A stretch of 64,000 nucleotides of DNA from an uncultured Bacteroidota bacterium (GTDB taxonomy: Bacteria; Bacteroidota; Bacteroidia; Chitinophagales; Chitinophagaceae). Of this stretch, positions 25,594-34,668 are shown in pieces. Under the pieces are notes generated by a model. That model was given only the letters and a program-made list of their open reading frames with translations, had not been told where the DNA came from and did no database searches. Within the stretch, counting starts at the first letter, position 1. Each line of letters starts with the position of its first letter. The position numbers and the translations under genes were made by a program. Location: contig CAIVKC010000029.1 in assembly GCA_903906365.1 (NCBI GenBank), forward strand, positions 1-64,000, read 5' to 3'.

Positions 25594-28434
25594 ATGCAAA
25601 AGAAATTATTCCTGCTCGATGCCCTTGCCCTGGTTTTTCGTGCTTACTACGCGCTGATCCGCAACCCCAGAATCACCTCCAAGGGGCGCAACACCAATGC
25701 CCAGTTCGGGTTCACCAATGCCCTGGTCGACCTGATCAATAACCAGAAACCCACCCATATCGCCGTTTGCTTCGATACCCATGCCCCCACCGAGCGGCAT
25801 ACCGATTTTGCCGATTATAAGGCTAACCGCCAGGAGACGCCCGAGGACCTGCTGGCCGCCGTTCCCGATATCAAGACCATTATCCGCGGCTTCAATATCC
25901 CCGTGATGGAGCTGGATGGCTATGAAGCCGATGACGTCATCGGCACTTTAAGCAAACAGGCCGCCGCCGCCGGTTACGAGGTCTATATGGTAACCCCCGA
26001 CAAGGACTACGGCCAGCTGGTCTCCGAACATATCAGGATCTACAAACCCCCCTATCAGGGCGGGAGCATCGAGATCCTGGGACCCCAGGAGGTTTGCGCC
26101 AAATGGGGAATCAAAGAAGTGTCCCAGGTCATCGACATCCTGGGGCTGATGGGCGATGCGGTCGATAATATCCCGGGAATTCCCGGGGTGGGGGAAAAGA
26201 CCGCAGCCAAGCTGCTGGCCCAGTACGGGACCCTGGAAAACATCCTGGACCATGCCGGGGAGATCAAGGGCGCCCTGGGTGAGAAGGTGCGGACAGGAAA
26301 GGACCTCGCCCTGTTGAGCAAGAAACTGGCCACCATCATTACCGATGTCCCGGTCCAGTTCCATGAGGAAGATTTCCGGCTCAAGGAATGGAACCGGGAA
26401 GTATTGCAGGATATTTTCACCGAACTGGAATTCAAGACCCTGGGAAAAAGGATCCTGGGAGAGGATTTCAATATTTTCAATACAGCCCCCGAAGGGGTGC
26501 AGACCGACCTGTTTGGCCAGGAGGTGGTTGCCAAAAAACAGGAACCCCGCGCCTCACCGGCTCCCGCAGCCCAGGAAGCGGAAACAGAAAAGCCCGAATC
26601 GGGGCTGCCGGCAGCCCGCAACATCCACAATAGCCCCCATGACTACCACCTGGTGGCTGAACCCGGGCAGGTGAGCGCCCTGCTGGCCTCCCTGATGGAA
26701 CAAAAGGAGGTTTGTTTTGACACCGAGACCACGGGCATTGACGCCAATGACGTGGAACTGGTGGGGATGAGCTTTGCCTGGAAACCGGGGGAGGCCTATT
26801 ACGTGCCCTGTCCGGTCAACCAGGACCATACCCGGGAACTGCTCAGCCGTTTTGCCCCCTTGTTTTCACGCGGGGACATCACCTGGATCGGGCAGAACCT
26901 CAAATATGACCTGCTCGTCCTGAAATGGTATGGGGTGGAACTGCAGGGAAATATTTTTGATACCATGCTGGCCCATTATGTCATTGAGCCGGAAGGAAAG
27001 CGCGGCATGGACCTGCTCAGTGCCCAGTTCCTGGGCTATGAGCCGGTGCATATCGAGGAGCTGATCGGCAAAAAAGGCAAAAGCCAGGGCACCATGCGGG
27101 AGGTGGATGTAACCCGTGTGAAGGACTATGCGGCAGAGGATGCCGATATCACCCTGCAGCTCAAGGGCGTTTTCGAACCCCTGCTGAAGGAAAAAGACGT
27201 GGACAAAGTGTTTCGTGAAGTGGAAAACCCGCTGGTAAAAGTGCTCACCGATATGGAATTCGAAGGCATCCGGGTAGACGTGGACTTTCTTAAGGATTAT
27301 TCCAGGGAGCTCGACAAGGAGGCCCGGCGTTCAGAGGAGAGTGTCTACACCCAGGCCGGTGTCCGGTTCAACCTGGCTTCTCCCAAGCAGCTCGGTGAGG
27401 TCCTCTTTGATAAACTGCAGCTGGACCCCAAGGCCAAAAAAACAAAGACGGGCCAGTACGCCACCGGAGAGGATGTGCTGCTCAAACTCGCCCACCAGAG
27501 TAAGATCGTGGAAGATATCCTGATCTACCGGGAGCTGACCAAACTCAAATCCACCTATGTGGATGCGCTGCCCGAAATGATCAACCGCCGCACCGGCCGG
27601 GTACACACCTCCTATGCACAGGCCGTGGCCGTCACCGGCAGGCTCTCCAGCAACAACCCCAACCTGCAGAACATCCCCGTACGCACCGAAAGGGGCCGGG
27701 AAATCCGCAAGGCCTTCATCCCAAGGGACAGCGACCACGTGCTGCTTTCGGCCGATTATTCCCAGATAGAACTGCGCATCGTGGCTGCCATCAGCGGCGA
27801 TCCCAATATGTGCGAGGCCTTCCGGCTGGGCAAGGATATCCATACGGCCACGGCGGCCAGGGTGTACAATACCGATGAAAAAGAGGTCACCAAGGAAATG
27901 CGCTATAAGGCCAAGAGTGTCAATTTCGGGATCATTTACGGCCAGGGGGCCTTCGGGCTGGCCGACAACCTGGGCATTGCGCGCAGCGAGGCCAGGGAGA
28001 TCATTGACAATTACAAAAAACAATTCGCCAATATCCAAAAATACATGGATGACACCATCCAGTTTGCCCGGGAACACGGTTATGTACAGACGCTGATGGG
28101 CCGCAAAAGATGGCTCAAGGATATCAACAGCGCCAATTTCACGGTCCGCGGATTTGCCGAACGCAATGCCATCAACTCACCCATTCAGGGCAGTGCGGCC
28201 GACATGATCAAGCTGGCCATGGTGGCCATCCATGATGCATTCCGTAAAAAAGGCGTAGCCTCCAAAATGATCCTGCAGGTGCATGACGAACTGGTCTTTG
28301 ATGCCCTGCGCAGCGAAGTGGAGCTGATCCGGCCCATTATCATCGACTGCATGCGCAATGCCCTGCCCCTGCCCAACGGAGTGCCCGTGGAGGCGGAAGT
28401 CGGCATGGGGGACAATTGGCTTTCAGCGCACTAG
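25594..28434 (+). CDS. polA: DNA polymerase I
   Basis: I chose ATG 25594 (946 aa, MQKKLFLLDALAL); an earlier in-frame ATG at 25495 lies inside the terminator. Domains are the 5' flap nuclease (about 1-300, GYEADDVIGTL and GDAVDNIPGIPGVGEKTA), an intact 3'-5' exonuclease (FDTETTG, GQNLKYDL, YAAEDAD) and the family A polymerase (DYSQIELRI, VNFGIIYGQGAFGLA, QVHDELVFDA). Unlike many bacterial Pol I proteins, all three proofreading motifs keep their acidic residues. It fills repair gaps and removes RNA primers. Confidence 0.97.
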   Translation: MQKKLFLLDALALVFRAYYALIRNPRITSKGRNTNAQFGFTNALVDLINNQKPTHIAVCFDTHAPTERHTDFADYKANRQETPEDLLAAVPDIKTIIRGFNIPVMELDGYEADDVIGTLSKQAAAAGYEVYMVTPDKDYGQLVSEHIRIYKPPYQGGSIEILGPQEVCAKWGIKEVSQVIDILGLMGDAVDNIPGIPGVGEKTAAKLLAQYGTLENILDHAGEIKGALGEKVRTGKDLALLSKKLATIITDVPVQFHEEDFRLKEWNREVLQDIFTELEFKTLGKRILGEDFNIFNTAPEGVQTDLFGQEVVAKKQEPRASPAPAAQEAETEKPESGLPAARNIHNSPHDYHLVAEPGQVSALLASLMEQKEVCFDTETTGIDANDVELVGMSFAWKPGEAYYVPCPVNQDHTRELLSRFAPLFSRGDITWIGQNLKYDLLVLKWYGVELQGNIFDTMLAHYVIEPEGKRGMDLLSAQFLGYEPVHIEELIGKKGKSQGTMREVDVTRVKDYAAEDADITLQLKGVFEPLLKEKDVDKVFREVENPLVKVLTDMEFEGIRVDVDFLKDYSRELDKEARRSEESVYTQAGVRFNLASPKQLGEVLFDKLQLDPKAKKTKTGQYATGEDVLLKLAHQSKIVEDILIYRELTKLKSTYVDALPEMINRRTGRVHTSYAQAVAVTGRLSSNNPNLQNIPVRTERGREIRKAFIPRDSDHVLLSADYSQIELRIVAAISGDPNMCEAFRLGKDIHTATAARVYNTDEKEVTKEMRYKAKSVNFGIIYGQGAFGLADNLGIARSEAREIIDNYKKQFANIQKYMDDTIQFAREHGYVQTLMGRKRWLKDINSANFTVRGFAERNAINSPIQGSAADMIKLAMVAIHDAFRKKGVASKMILQVHDELVFDALRSEVELIRPIIIDCMRNALPLPNGVPVEAEVGMGDNWLSAH

Positions 28435-28512
28435 CATGCTATATTAACATATCATTTGTAATCATTGATACAACTTTAGGCTTCCCGGGCCGTCATATGG
28501 CTGCAGTTTGTC

Positions 28513-28520
28513 TACTTTTG
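28513..28520 (+). promoter_or_regulatory. Candidate -7 box for the Tyr/Gly-rich protein gene
   Basis: TACTTTTG matches TAnnTTTG and lies 49 nt before the ATG at 28570. No -33 element was recognised. Confidence 0.35.
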
Positions 28521-28569
28521 GGTGTGCCTGCTGGCAGGCCCGGAATTTTGTACACTAAAAAATTAACAT

Positions 28570-30801
28570 ATGAAAATGCTCCACGCCCTCCTCACCCTGT
28601 TTTGCAGTGCCCTGTTCCTCTCGGCCGGTGCTGCCTACCAGGATGAATGGCCCAAAACCATCACCGGCACCGACGGCAGTGTCATCAAAATTTATGAGCC
28701 GCAGCCCGAATCCTTTCAGGGAAATGTGCTCAAAGCCCGTTCTGCCATTTCCATCATCGAAAATGGCAAGACCGATCCGACCTTCGGGACATTCTGGGAG
28801 GTAGCCACCGTGGAAACCGACAGGGACAACCGAAGGATCATAATCCGCTCCCTGAAAGTCCCCAATATGAAATTCCCCGGGGACATTGATGAGAGCCGGA
28901 TTGCTTTTTTGAAAACCACCCTGGAAACCCAGATCCCCGACATGGGCATTGACTTTTCCCTGGACGAAGTGCTTTCCTCCCTGGACATGAACCAGGAGGA
29001 AAAAAAGCTTTCCAGGAACCTCAACAACACGCCGCCGCGGATCTATTACGCGACGACCCCTTCCATACTGGTGGTCATTGACGGACAGCCCAAACTCCAG
29101 CGCAATAATGACTGGAATCTGGATGTGGTGGTCAACACCCCTTTCACCATCGTCAAGTACAACGACGGTAATTATTACCTCTACGGCGCCAAGCACTGGT
29201 ATATGGCCCCTTCCGCGGAAGGCCCTTACAGCTATACCCAGCAGGTGCCTCCTTCTTTTGGCCAGATCGAATCGGCCGTCAACAGCGCCAATACCGATCC
29301 GGGATATACGGATTCTGCGGCCGCCGCCAGCTCGGAGATCTCCAATATTATTGTCAGCAATAGGCCCGCCGAACTCATACAGACCAACGGGGAACCCAAT
29401 TTTTCCCCGATACAGGGTACCAGCCTGATGTATGTCTCCAATTCAGGCAATGACATCTTCATGGACCAAAATACCAAACGGTATTTTGTACTGCTTTCCG
29501 GCCGCTGGTACAGCTCCACCCGTCTGGACGGGGACTGGCAGTATACGGCCTCCAGTGCCCTGCCGGCCGATTTTGCCAAGATCCCCGAAGGCTCGCCCAA
29601 GGACAACGTGCTGGCCTCCGTGGCAGGCACCGATGCCGCCCGGGAAGCCGTGATGGATGCCCAGATTCCCCAGACCGCCAAAGTAGACCGCCATACGGCC
29701 AACGCCAATATCACCTATGACGGAGAACCCCGCTTTGAAAATATACAGGGTACCAACCTGCAGTATGCCGTCAACACCCAGGGCTCGGTGATCCGCTTCA
29801 ACGGACGTTACTACTGTGTGGACAACGGGGTCTGGTTTGAAGCCCCCACGCCCCAGGGTCCCTGGGTGGTCTGTACCGACCGTCCTGAAGAAGTGGAAGC
29901 CATTCCGCCGAGCTACCCGGTCTACAACATGAAATACGTTTATATTTATGATGTCACCCCGGACTGGGCCTATATGGGCTATACGCCGGGCTACCTCAAT
30001 ACCTATATTTACGGACCCACCGTGGTCTATGGCACCGGTTTTTATTATTCTCCCTGGTTCGGACATTATTATTACCCCCGGCCCTATACCTGGGGATTCA
30101 ACATGCACTATAACCCCTGGCTGGGCTGGAGTCTCGGCTTCGGTTACAGTTACGGCTGGTTCAATATCGGCTTCGGCGCCTCCATCTGGGGCGGCTGGCA
30201 TGGAGGCTGGTGGGGCCCTGCCGTTTATCATCCACCCTACCGCTGGGGCGGATATGGACGTGACCGCTACGGTTACAGCGGCGGCTACTACGGCAGCCGG
30301 GTCTCCATCAACAACCGGGTTAATATTGTCAACAACCGCTATACCACCAACATATACAATTACCGGCCGGGGGTAGCGGTGAATAACCGCGGGGTGGGCA
30401 ACAATTTCAACCGCCAGGGTATGGGCAACCGGCCCGGAAACTTCAACCCCAACAACGGGGGGGCTCCGGGGAACCGCTTCAACCCCAACAACGCGGCGCC
30501 CGCCAACCGCTTTAATCCGGGTAACCCCGCAGGGACCAGGCCCAATAACCTGACCACGGACCGCCAGGGCAATGTCTTCCAGCGCAACGCAGCAGCGCCC
30601 GGCGGATGGCAGCAGCGGGCCCCCAGGCAGTGGCAGCCGGTAAATAACAACCAGCAGCTCCAAAACCTCAACCGCCAGCAGCAGATGCAGTCGCGCGGAC
30701 AGATGCGCACCCAGAATTTCCAGCAATCCCGTCCGAGTTCCGGCGGGGGGGCAGCGCGTCCGGCACCCAGTGGCGGCGGCAGGCCCAACCGGAGGGGCTA
30801 G
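28570..30801 (+). CDS. Secreted repeat protein with Tyr/Gly/Trp-rich and Asn/Pro/Gln-rich C-terminus
   Basis: The 743-residue protein has a signal peptide (about 1-22) and a helical N-terminal part. Three related beta-repeats follow (about 155-235, 265-345 and 380-455), each with a GxPxFxxIQGT- or GQPKL-like start, a hydrophobic strand, a YYxxxxGxWF-type core and a GPWxY/DWQY end. Next comes a segment very rich in Tyr, Gly and Trp (about 465-590), then Asn/Arg/Pro/Gln low-complexity sequence to the C-terminus. Similar proteins are annotated as hypothetical or carbohydrate-binding-like. It is probably exported and may bind surfaces or polysaccharide. No catalytic motif was seen. Confidence 0.75.
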   Translation: MKMLHALLTLFCSALFLSAGAAYQDEWPKTITGTDGSVIKIYEPQPESFQGNVLKARSAISIIENGKTDPTFGTFWEVATVETDRDNRRIIIRSLKVPNMKFPGDIDESRIAFLKTTLETQIPDMGIDFSLDEVLSSLDMNQEEKKLSRNLNNTPPRIYYATTPSILVVIDGQPKLQRNNDWNLDVVVNTPFTIVKYNDGNYYLYGAKHWYMAPSAEGPYSYTQQVPPSFGQIESAVNSANTDPGYTDSAAAASSEISNIIVSNRPAELIQTNGEPNFSPIQGTSLMYVSNSGNDIFMDQNTKRYFVLLSGRWYSSTRLDGDWQYTASSALPADFAKIPEGSPKDNVLASVAGTDAAREAVMDAQIPQTAKVDRHTANANITYDGEPRFENIQGTNLQYAVNTQGSVIRFNGRYYCVDNGVWFEAPTPQGPWVVCTDRPEEVEAIPPSYPVYNMKYVYIYDVTPDWAYMGYTPGYLNTYIYGPTVVYGTGFYYSPWFGHYYYPRPYTWGFNMHYNPWLGWSLGFGYSYGWFNIGFGASIWGGWHGGWWGPAVYHPPYRWGGYGRDRYGYSGGYYGSRVSINNRVNIVNNRYTTNIYNYRPGVAVNNRGVGNNFNRQGMGNRPGNFNPNNGGAPGNRFNPNNAAPANRFNPGNPAGTRPNNLTTDRQGNVFQRNAAAPGGWQQRAPRQWQPVNNNQQLQNLNRQQQMQSRGQMRTQNFQQSRPSSGGGAARPAPSGGGRPNRRG

Positions 30802-30833
30802 TCACCTGAAGCTTCCAACTTATAGAATCAGCA

Positions 30834-30864
30834 AAATGCCGGGTAATCCAACCCGGCATTTTTT
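30834..30864 (+). terminator. Rho-independent terminator after the Tyr/Gly-rich gene
   Basis: ATGCCGGGT (30836-30844) pairs with ACCCGGCAT (30851-30859), loop AATCCA, flanked by A and T runs that extend the stem and form the tail. Confidence 0.88.
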
Positions 30865-30955
30865 ATCCCATTATATTGAAATATTTATCTATATCTTAGC
30901 CCTGTTGAGCGTTCCATAAACCGCCGGCCGCCCTGGTCAGCCCCAACAAGCACGT

Positions 30956-33169
30956 ATGCAAATTCCTCCATCCCCTGTCACTGGCACCCCGATACCCGTC
31001 CGTGCCGCTCTGAGCGTGGTCACTGATGCGGATGGACAAATCAGGTCCTGCAACAGGGCCTTCCTGGAATTATTTGAGCCCGCCTCAGGTCAGCTGGCCG
31101 GCATGTCTTTTACAGATGCCTTACGGCTCACCGAAAAGCAGCCCTTCCGGGAGGCGGCGGCGCGCAGCCTGCAGGAACCGCAAAACCCTTGCTCCCTGGA
31201 ACTACAGGGCCGGGACCGCCATGGCAGGCGGCTGGCCATGCAATGGGAGCTGACCGTTTTGCTGGAGGCCTCCGGCGTCCCCGGCGGATTCTGCCTGCAG
31301 GGCTGGGAGATCCCCTCCCTCGGGCGGCCGCAGCAGGAGGGCCTGCGGCTGGATGATCCCCTGCTGCTGGGTGCACGCAGCCTGCAGACTTTTTATACCA
31401 TGTACGCCAATATACCGGCGGTTGTCTATGAATACATCTTCCGCAGGGATGGCAGCGAAGGCTTTAATTACCTGAGCCCCTCGGTGGAAAAGGTTTTTGG
31501 TGTGGCCCCGGCCCAATACATGGATTTTCAGCAATACCTCCATCCCGAAGACCGGGAAATTGTCAGGCTCAAAAATGCCCATGCCCGTCAGAGCCTGGAG
31601 CCTTTTCATTTCGAAGGACGCATCCAGGTCCCGGGAAAGGGCACGATCTGGCATCTGGCCCAGTCGCGGTTTTCCCATTACACCCCGCAGGGCGATATCA
31701 TTTTTTCGGGCATCATCATCGATTTGACCGAAAGGAAGAAAATGGAGGAAAAGCTGCGGGAAAACGAGGCCCAGCTGCGCGGGCTTGTCAACTCGGTAAA
31801 AGACTATGCCATTTTCATGCTGGACCCCCGGGGATATGTGGCTACCTGGAACCAGGGGGCAGCGCATATCACGGGATTTGCAGCCGCCGAAGCCATCGGG
31901 CTGCATTATTCCCTGTTCCTGCCTTCCACGGAGGGGGAGGTTCCGGGGCCGGACCAGTTACTATCCCAAACGGCCGCTGCGGGGCGCTGCGAAGCGGAGG
32001 GCTGGCGCATTCGAAAGGACGGAAGCCGCTTTTGGGCCAATAGCATATTAACCGCCCTTTATGACCGGGAGGGAAAGCTGAGCGGCTTTCAGGACGTGAC
32101 GCGGGACATTTCAGAGAGAAGGCAGGCCCAGCAGGCCCTGCAGGAAAGCAATGAACGTTATCTCTATGCCGTAAAAGCGACCAGCGACGCCATCTATGAA
32201 TGGGATTTGATCGAGGGGAAGTTCCACCGGGGCGAAGGCTTTTTCCGGCTTTTTGGCTACCGGGAACTGGTCCTCTCCTCCTCCCGTTTCGAGGAGCGCA
32301 TCCATCCCGAGGACCGCGAAGCCGTGCTGGAGGGACTCCGGGAAGCCATGTCCCATCGGCAGTCGCGCTGGGAAGATACCTACCGTTTCCTGTGCGCCGA
32401 CAACGGGTACAAACCGGTGCTCAACAGGGCCTGCCTGATCCATGACGCCTCCGGCAGGCTGGTAAAGATGATCGGGGCCATCCGGGACCTTTCCGAACAA
32501 AAAAGACTGGAGGAAAAACTCAAACAGGAACAGGAACAGCAAAAAAGCCAGATCATCCGCGCCATCATAGAAGCCCAGGAAAATGAGCGCAGGGAGATCT
32601 CCTATGAGCTGCATGACAATATCAACCAGGTTCTGGCCACCTGCAAGCTCCTGCTGGACCTGGCCGAAAAAAACCCGGCCGCCTCCAGGGACTATATCCT
32701 GCGCTGTTCCCAGAACATCAGCCAGATCATCAAGGAAATCCGCCATATTTCCTCGAGCCTGACCCCCTATGCCCTGCGCGATATCGGTCTGGTGGATGCT
32801 GTCCGGGACCTGGCAGACCGGATTAACGAGACCGGAAAGCTGACCATGGTGGTGCGTATTGAAAACGGCTTCGATGAACAGCGGGTGTCTCCCGAGATTC
32901 AGATGTCCGCCTTTCGCATCATTCAGGAAAAAACCAACAATGTGCTGCGCCATGCCGGTGCCAGCGAACTCCTAATTGAACTCCGGCTGCAGGACGGCGG
33001 TTTGCTGATGGATCTCAGGGACAACGGCCAGGGCTTTGACCGCGATAAGATCCGCAAAGGTTCCGGCCTCTATCATATCCAAAACCGGGTCGAGCATCAC
33101 CGCGGTCTGATGACCCTGGAGACGGCCCCCGGCAAAGGCTGCCACCTGACAGTATCCCTTCCGCTCTAA
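30956..33169 (+). CDS. PAS-domain sensor histidine kinase (HisKA_3/NarX-like)
   Basis: The 737-residue protein has no membrane segment and is probably cytosolic. Four PAS domains follow one another (about 15-120, 135-265, 270-395 and 400-520); linker signatures are DLTERKKMEEKLRE, DISERRQAQQAL and DLSEQKRLEEKL. The dimerisation domain has ERREISYELHDNINQVLA with the acceptor His, and the ATPase part shows IIQEKTNNVLRHA, DNGQGFD and GSGLYHIQNRV. These are typical of HisKA_3 kinases, which usually phosphorylate NarL-type regulators. No such regulator is adjacent. The many PAS domains suggest sensing of redox state, light or small molecules. Confidence 0.92.
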   Translation: MQIPPSPVTGTPIPVRAALSVVTDADGQIRSCNRAFLELFEPASGQLAGMSFTDALRLTEKQPFREAAARSLQEPQNPCSLELQGRDRHGRRLAMQWELTVLLEASGVPGGFCLQGWEIPSLGRPQQEGLRLDDPLLLGARSLQTFYTMYANIPAVVYEYIFRRDGSEGFNYLSPSVEKVFGVAPAQYMDFQQYLHPEDREIVRLKNAHARQSLEPFHFEGRIQVPGKGTIWHLAQSRFSHYTPQGDIIFSGIIIDLTERKKMEEKLRENEAQLRGLVNSVKDYAIFMLDPRGYVATWNQGAAHITGFAAAEAIGLHYSLFLPSTEGEVPGPDQLLSQTAAAGRCEAEGWRIRKDGSRFWANSILTALYDREGKLSGFQDVTRDISERRQAQQALQESNERYLYAVKATSDAIYEWDLIEGKFHRGEGFFRLFGYRELVLSSSRFEERIHPEDREAVLEGLREAMSHRQSRWEDTYRFLCADNGYKPVLNRACLIHDASGRLVKMIGAIRDLSEQKRLEEKLKQEQEQQKSQIIRAIIEAQENERREISYELHDNINQVLATCKLLLDLAEKNPAASRDYILRCSQNISQIIKEIRHISSSLTPYALRDIGLVDAVRDLADRINETGKLTMVVRIENGFDEQRVSPEIQMSAFRIIQEKTNNVLRHAGASELLIELRLQDGGLLMDLRDNGQGFDRDKIRKGSGLYHIQNRVEHHRGLMTLETAPGKGCHLTVSLPL

Positions 33170-33181
33170 TGGTCTTTGCCC

Positions 33182-33189
33182 TACCTTTG
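33182..33189 (+). promoter_or_regulatory. Candidate -7 box for the DsbA-like gene
   Basis: TACCTTTG matches TAnnTTTG and lies 13 nt before the chosen ATG at 33203. It also argues against a start at 33176, which would lie upstream of the transcript start. Confidence 0.45.
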
Positions 33190-33202
33190 CTGCCATAACG
33201 AA

Positions 33203-33856
33203 ATGACCATGGATCCCCTGCTGATTTACTGCTACGATGCCTATTGCGGCTGGTGCTACGGATTTTCTCCCGTCATTAGCCGGCTGGCCCGCCAATACGC
33301 CGACCGGCTCCGGGTGGAAGTGCTCTCCGGGGGCATGATCCTGACCCAGCCGGCCCGGCCCATTTCGGTGATGGCCGGTTATATCCTGCAGGCCTACCCG
33401 GTGGTAGAACAGCGCACCGGCATCCACTTTGGGGAGGACTTCCTCTGGCATATCCGCAACCCCGGGGAAAGCGACTGGTTCCCCAGTTCTGAAAAGCCCG
33501 CCATCGCCCTGTGCGTGTTCCGGGAATTCCATCCCCATCGCCAGGTGGAGTTTGCAGCAGACCTGCAGGCGGCCCTGCATGCCGAAGGGCGCGACCTCTG
33601 CGATGATGAGGCTTACCGCCACCTGCTGGAAAAATACGCCATCCCTGATACCCTGTTTTACGAGCGCCTCCATGACCCCTCCTATAAACAGTTGGCCTAC
33701 AATGAATTTACCCTGGTCGGCCGCCTGGGGGTCCGGGGATTTCCGGCCGTCCTGCTGCAGGTCAGCGAGTCCAGGTTCTACCGCATCGCCGAAGGCTATA
33801 CCGATTATGCCACCCTGCAATCAGGGCTGGAGCAGGCCCTGGAAGCCGCAAGCTGA
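33203..33856 (+). CDS. DsbA-family thiol oxidoreductase-like protein
   Basis: The ATG at 33203 gives 217 residues (33209 is also possible). The protein opens with a thioredoxin-fold strand and the redox motif CGWC in YDAYCGWCYGFSP, and ends with VRGFPAVLLQV, whose cis-Pro faces the active site. The inserted helical domain is of the DsbA/FrnE type. No signal peptide is visible, so it is likely cytosolic, like FrnE-type disulfide isomerases. It follows the PAS kinase by only a few bases but has its own promoter-like box. Substrates are unknown. Confidence 0.82.
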   Translation: MTMDPLLIYCYDAYCGWCYGFSPVISRLARQYADRLRVEVLSGGMILTQPARPISVMAGYILQAYPVVEQRTGIHFGEDFLWHIRNPGESDWFPSSEKPAIALCVFREFHPHRQVEFAADLQAALHAEGRDLCDDEAYRHLLEKYAIPDTLFYERLHDPSYKQLAYNEFTLVGRLGVRGFPAVLLQVSESRFYRIAEGYTDYATLQSGLEQALEAAS

Positions 33857-33966
33857 AAATCCCGGTATTTTCCGGCCGGGCTGACCCCGGAGGGGCCAAT
33901 CTTTACCAGCGTGATTTCCTTTTTTCGTTTTAACTTGCACGTCCTTTAAAGAACAGGATATATAAT

Positions 33967-34587
33967 ATGGAATACAGTAAAATAATTGCCGTTACCGGGT
34001 TGCCGGGATTGTATGAGTTGATCAACAGCAAATCGGATGGCGCCATCGTGCGTTCCCTGGAGGACAGGACTTCAAAATTCGTATCCAGCAGGGTGCATAA
34101 CTTCTCCCACCTGGAAAGTATAGAAGTTTTCACCAACCGGGAAAACACCAACCTGGTGGAGGTGCTGGTGGCCATGGAAAAGAGCGGTGAGCAACTCCCC
34201 GATGAAAAGGATGCGGCCGCCCTGAAGGCCTATTTTATGAAAGTATACCCCGAGCTTGATTTTGAGCGGGTCTACAGTTCCGACCTCAAAAAGATGGTCA
34301 AATGGTTTTCGGTCCTCAAAAACAACCAGATCGAATTGAAGATAACCCAGGCCGAAGCGCAGGAACAGCCTGCCACGCCAACTCCCGCGGAGCCAGCCGC
34401 CAAGGCGGAAAAAGCGGTGAAGCCGGCCAAAAAGGCCGAAGCGGCTGAGGCCCCGGCAGCGGAAAAGGAGAAGGCAGCGCCCAAGGCCCGCAAGGCCCCC
34501 GCCAAGAAAGCAGAGGCTCCCGAAGCGGCGGACGCCGAGGCCGCCAAACCCAAAAAAGCGCCTGCCAGGAAAAAGAGTGAAAAATAA
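33967..34587 (+). CDS. DUF5606 protein with histone H1-like Ala/Lys/Pro tail
   Basis: Residues 1-125 (opening MEYSKIIAVTGLPGLYEL) match a conserved Bacteroidota domain I recognise as DUF5606. From about 130 to 206 the protein is almost only Ala, Lys, Pro and Glu, with PAKKAE- and APAKKAE-like repeats, resembling eukaryotic H1 tails and bacterial HU-like DNA-binding tails. The domain function is unknown. The tail suggests binding to DNA or RNA, which is inference. It has no membrane segment. It sits alone between the DsbA-like gene and an M3 peptidase gene. Confidence 0.8.
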   Translation: MEYSKIIAVTGLPGLYELINSKSDGAIVRSLEDRTSKFVSSRVHNFSHLESIEVFTNRENTNLVEVLVAMEKSGEQLPDEKDAAALKAYFMKVYPELDFERVYSSDLKKMVKWFSVLKNNQIELKITQAEAQEQPATPTPAEPAAKAEKAVKPAKKAEAAEAPAAEKEKAAPKARKAPAKKAEAPEAADAEAAKPKKAPARKKSEK

Positions 34588-34668
34588 GATCCCCCTTCCA
34601 TAACCCCGGGGACCAGGCCCAGGCCTGGTCATCCGGGGATATTTCGTAGCTCCCAAAAATCTACTCCC

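Noticed and set aside
29443-30726. 427-codon minus frame opposite the Tyr/Gly-rich gene
   Set aside because: The complement of a repetitive GC-rich gene produces long open frames; the plus frame has signal peptide and repeats.
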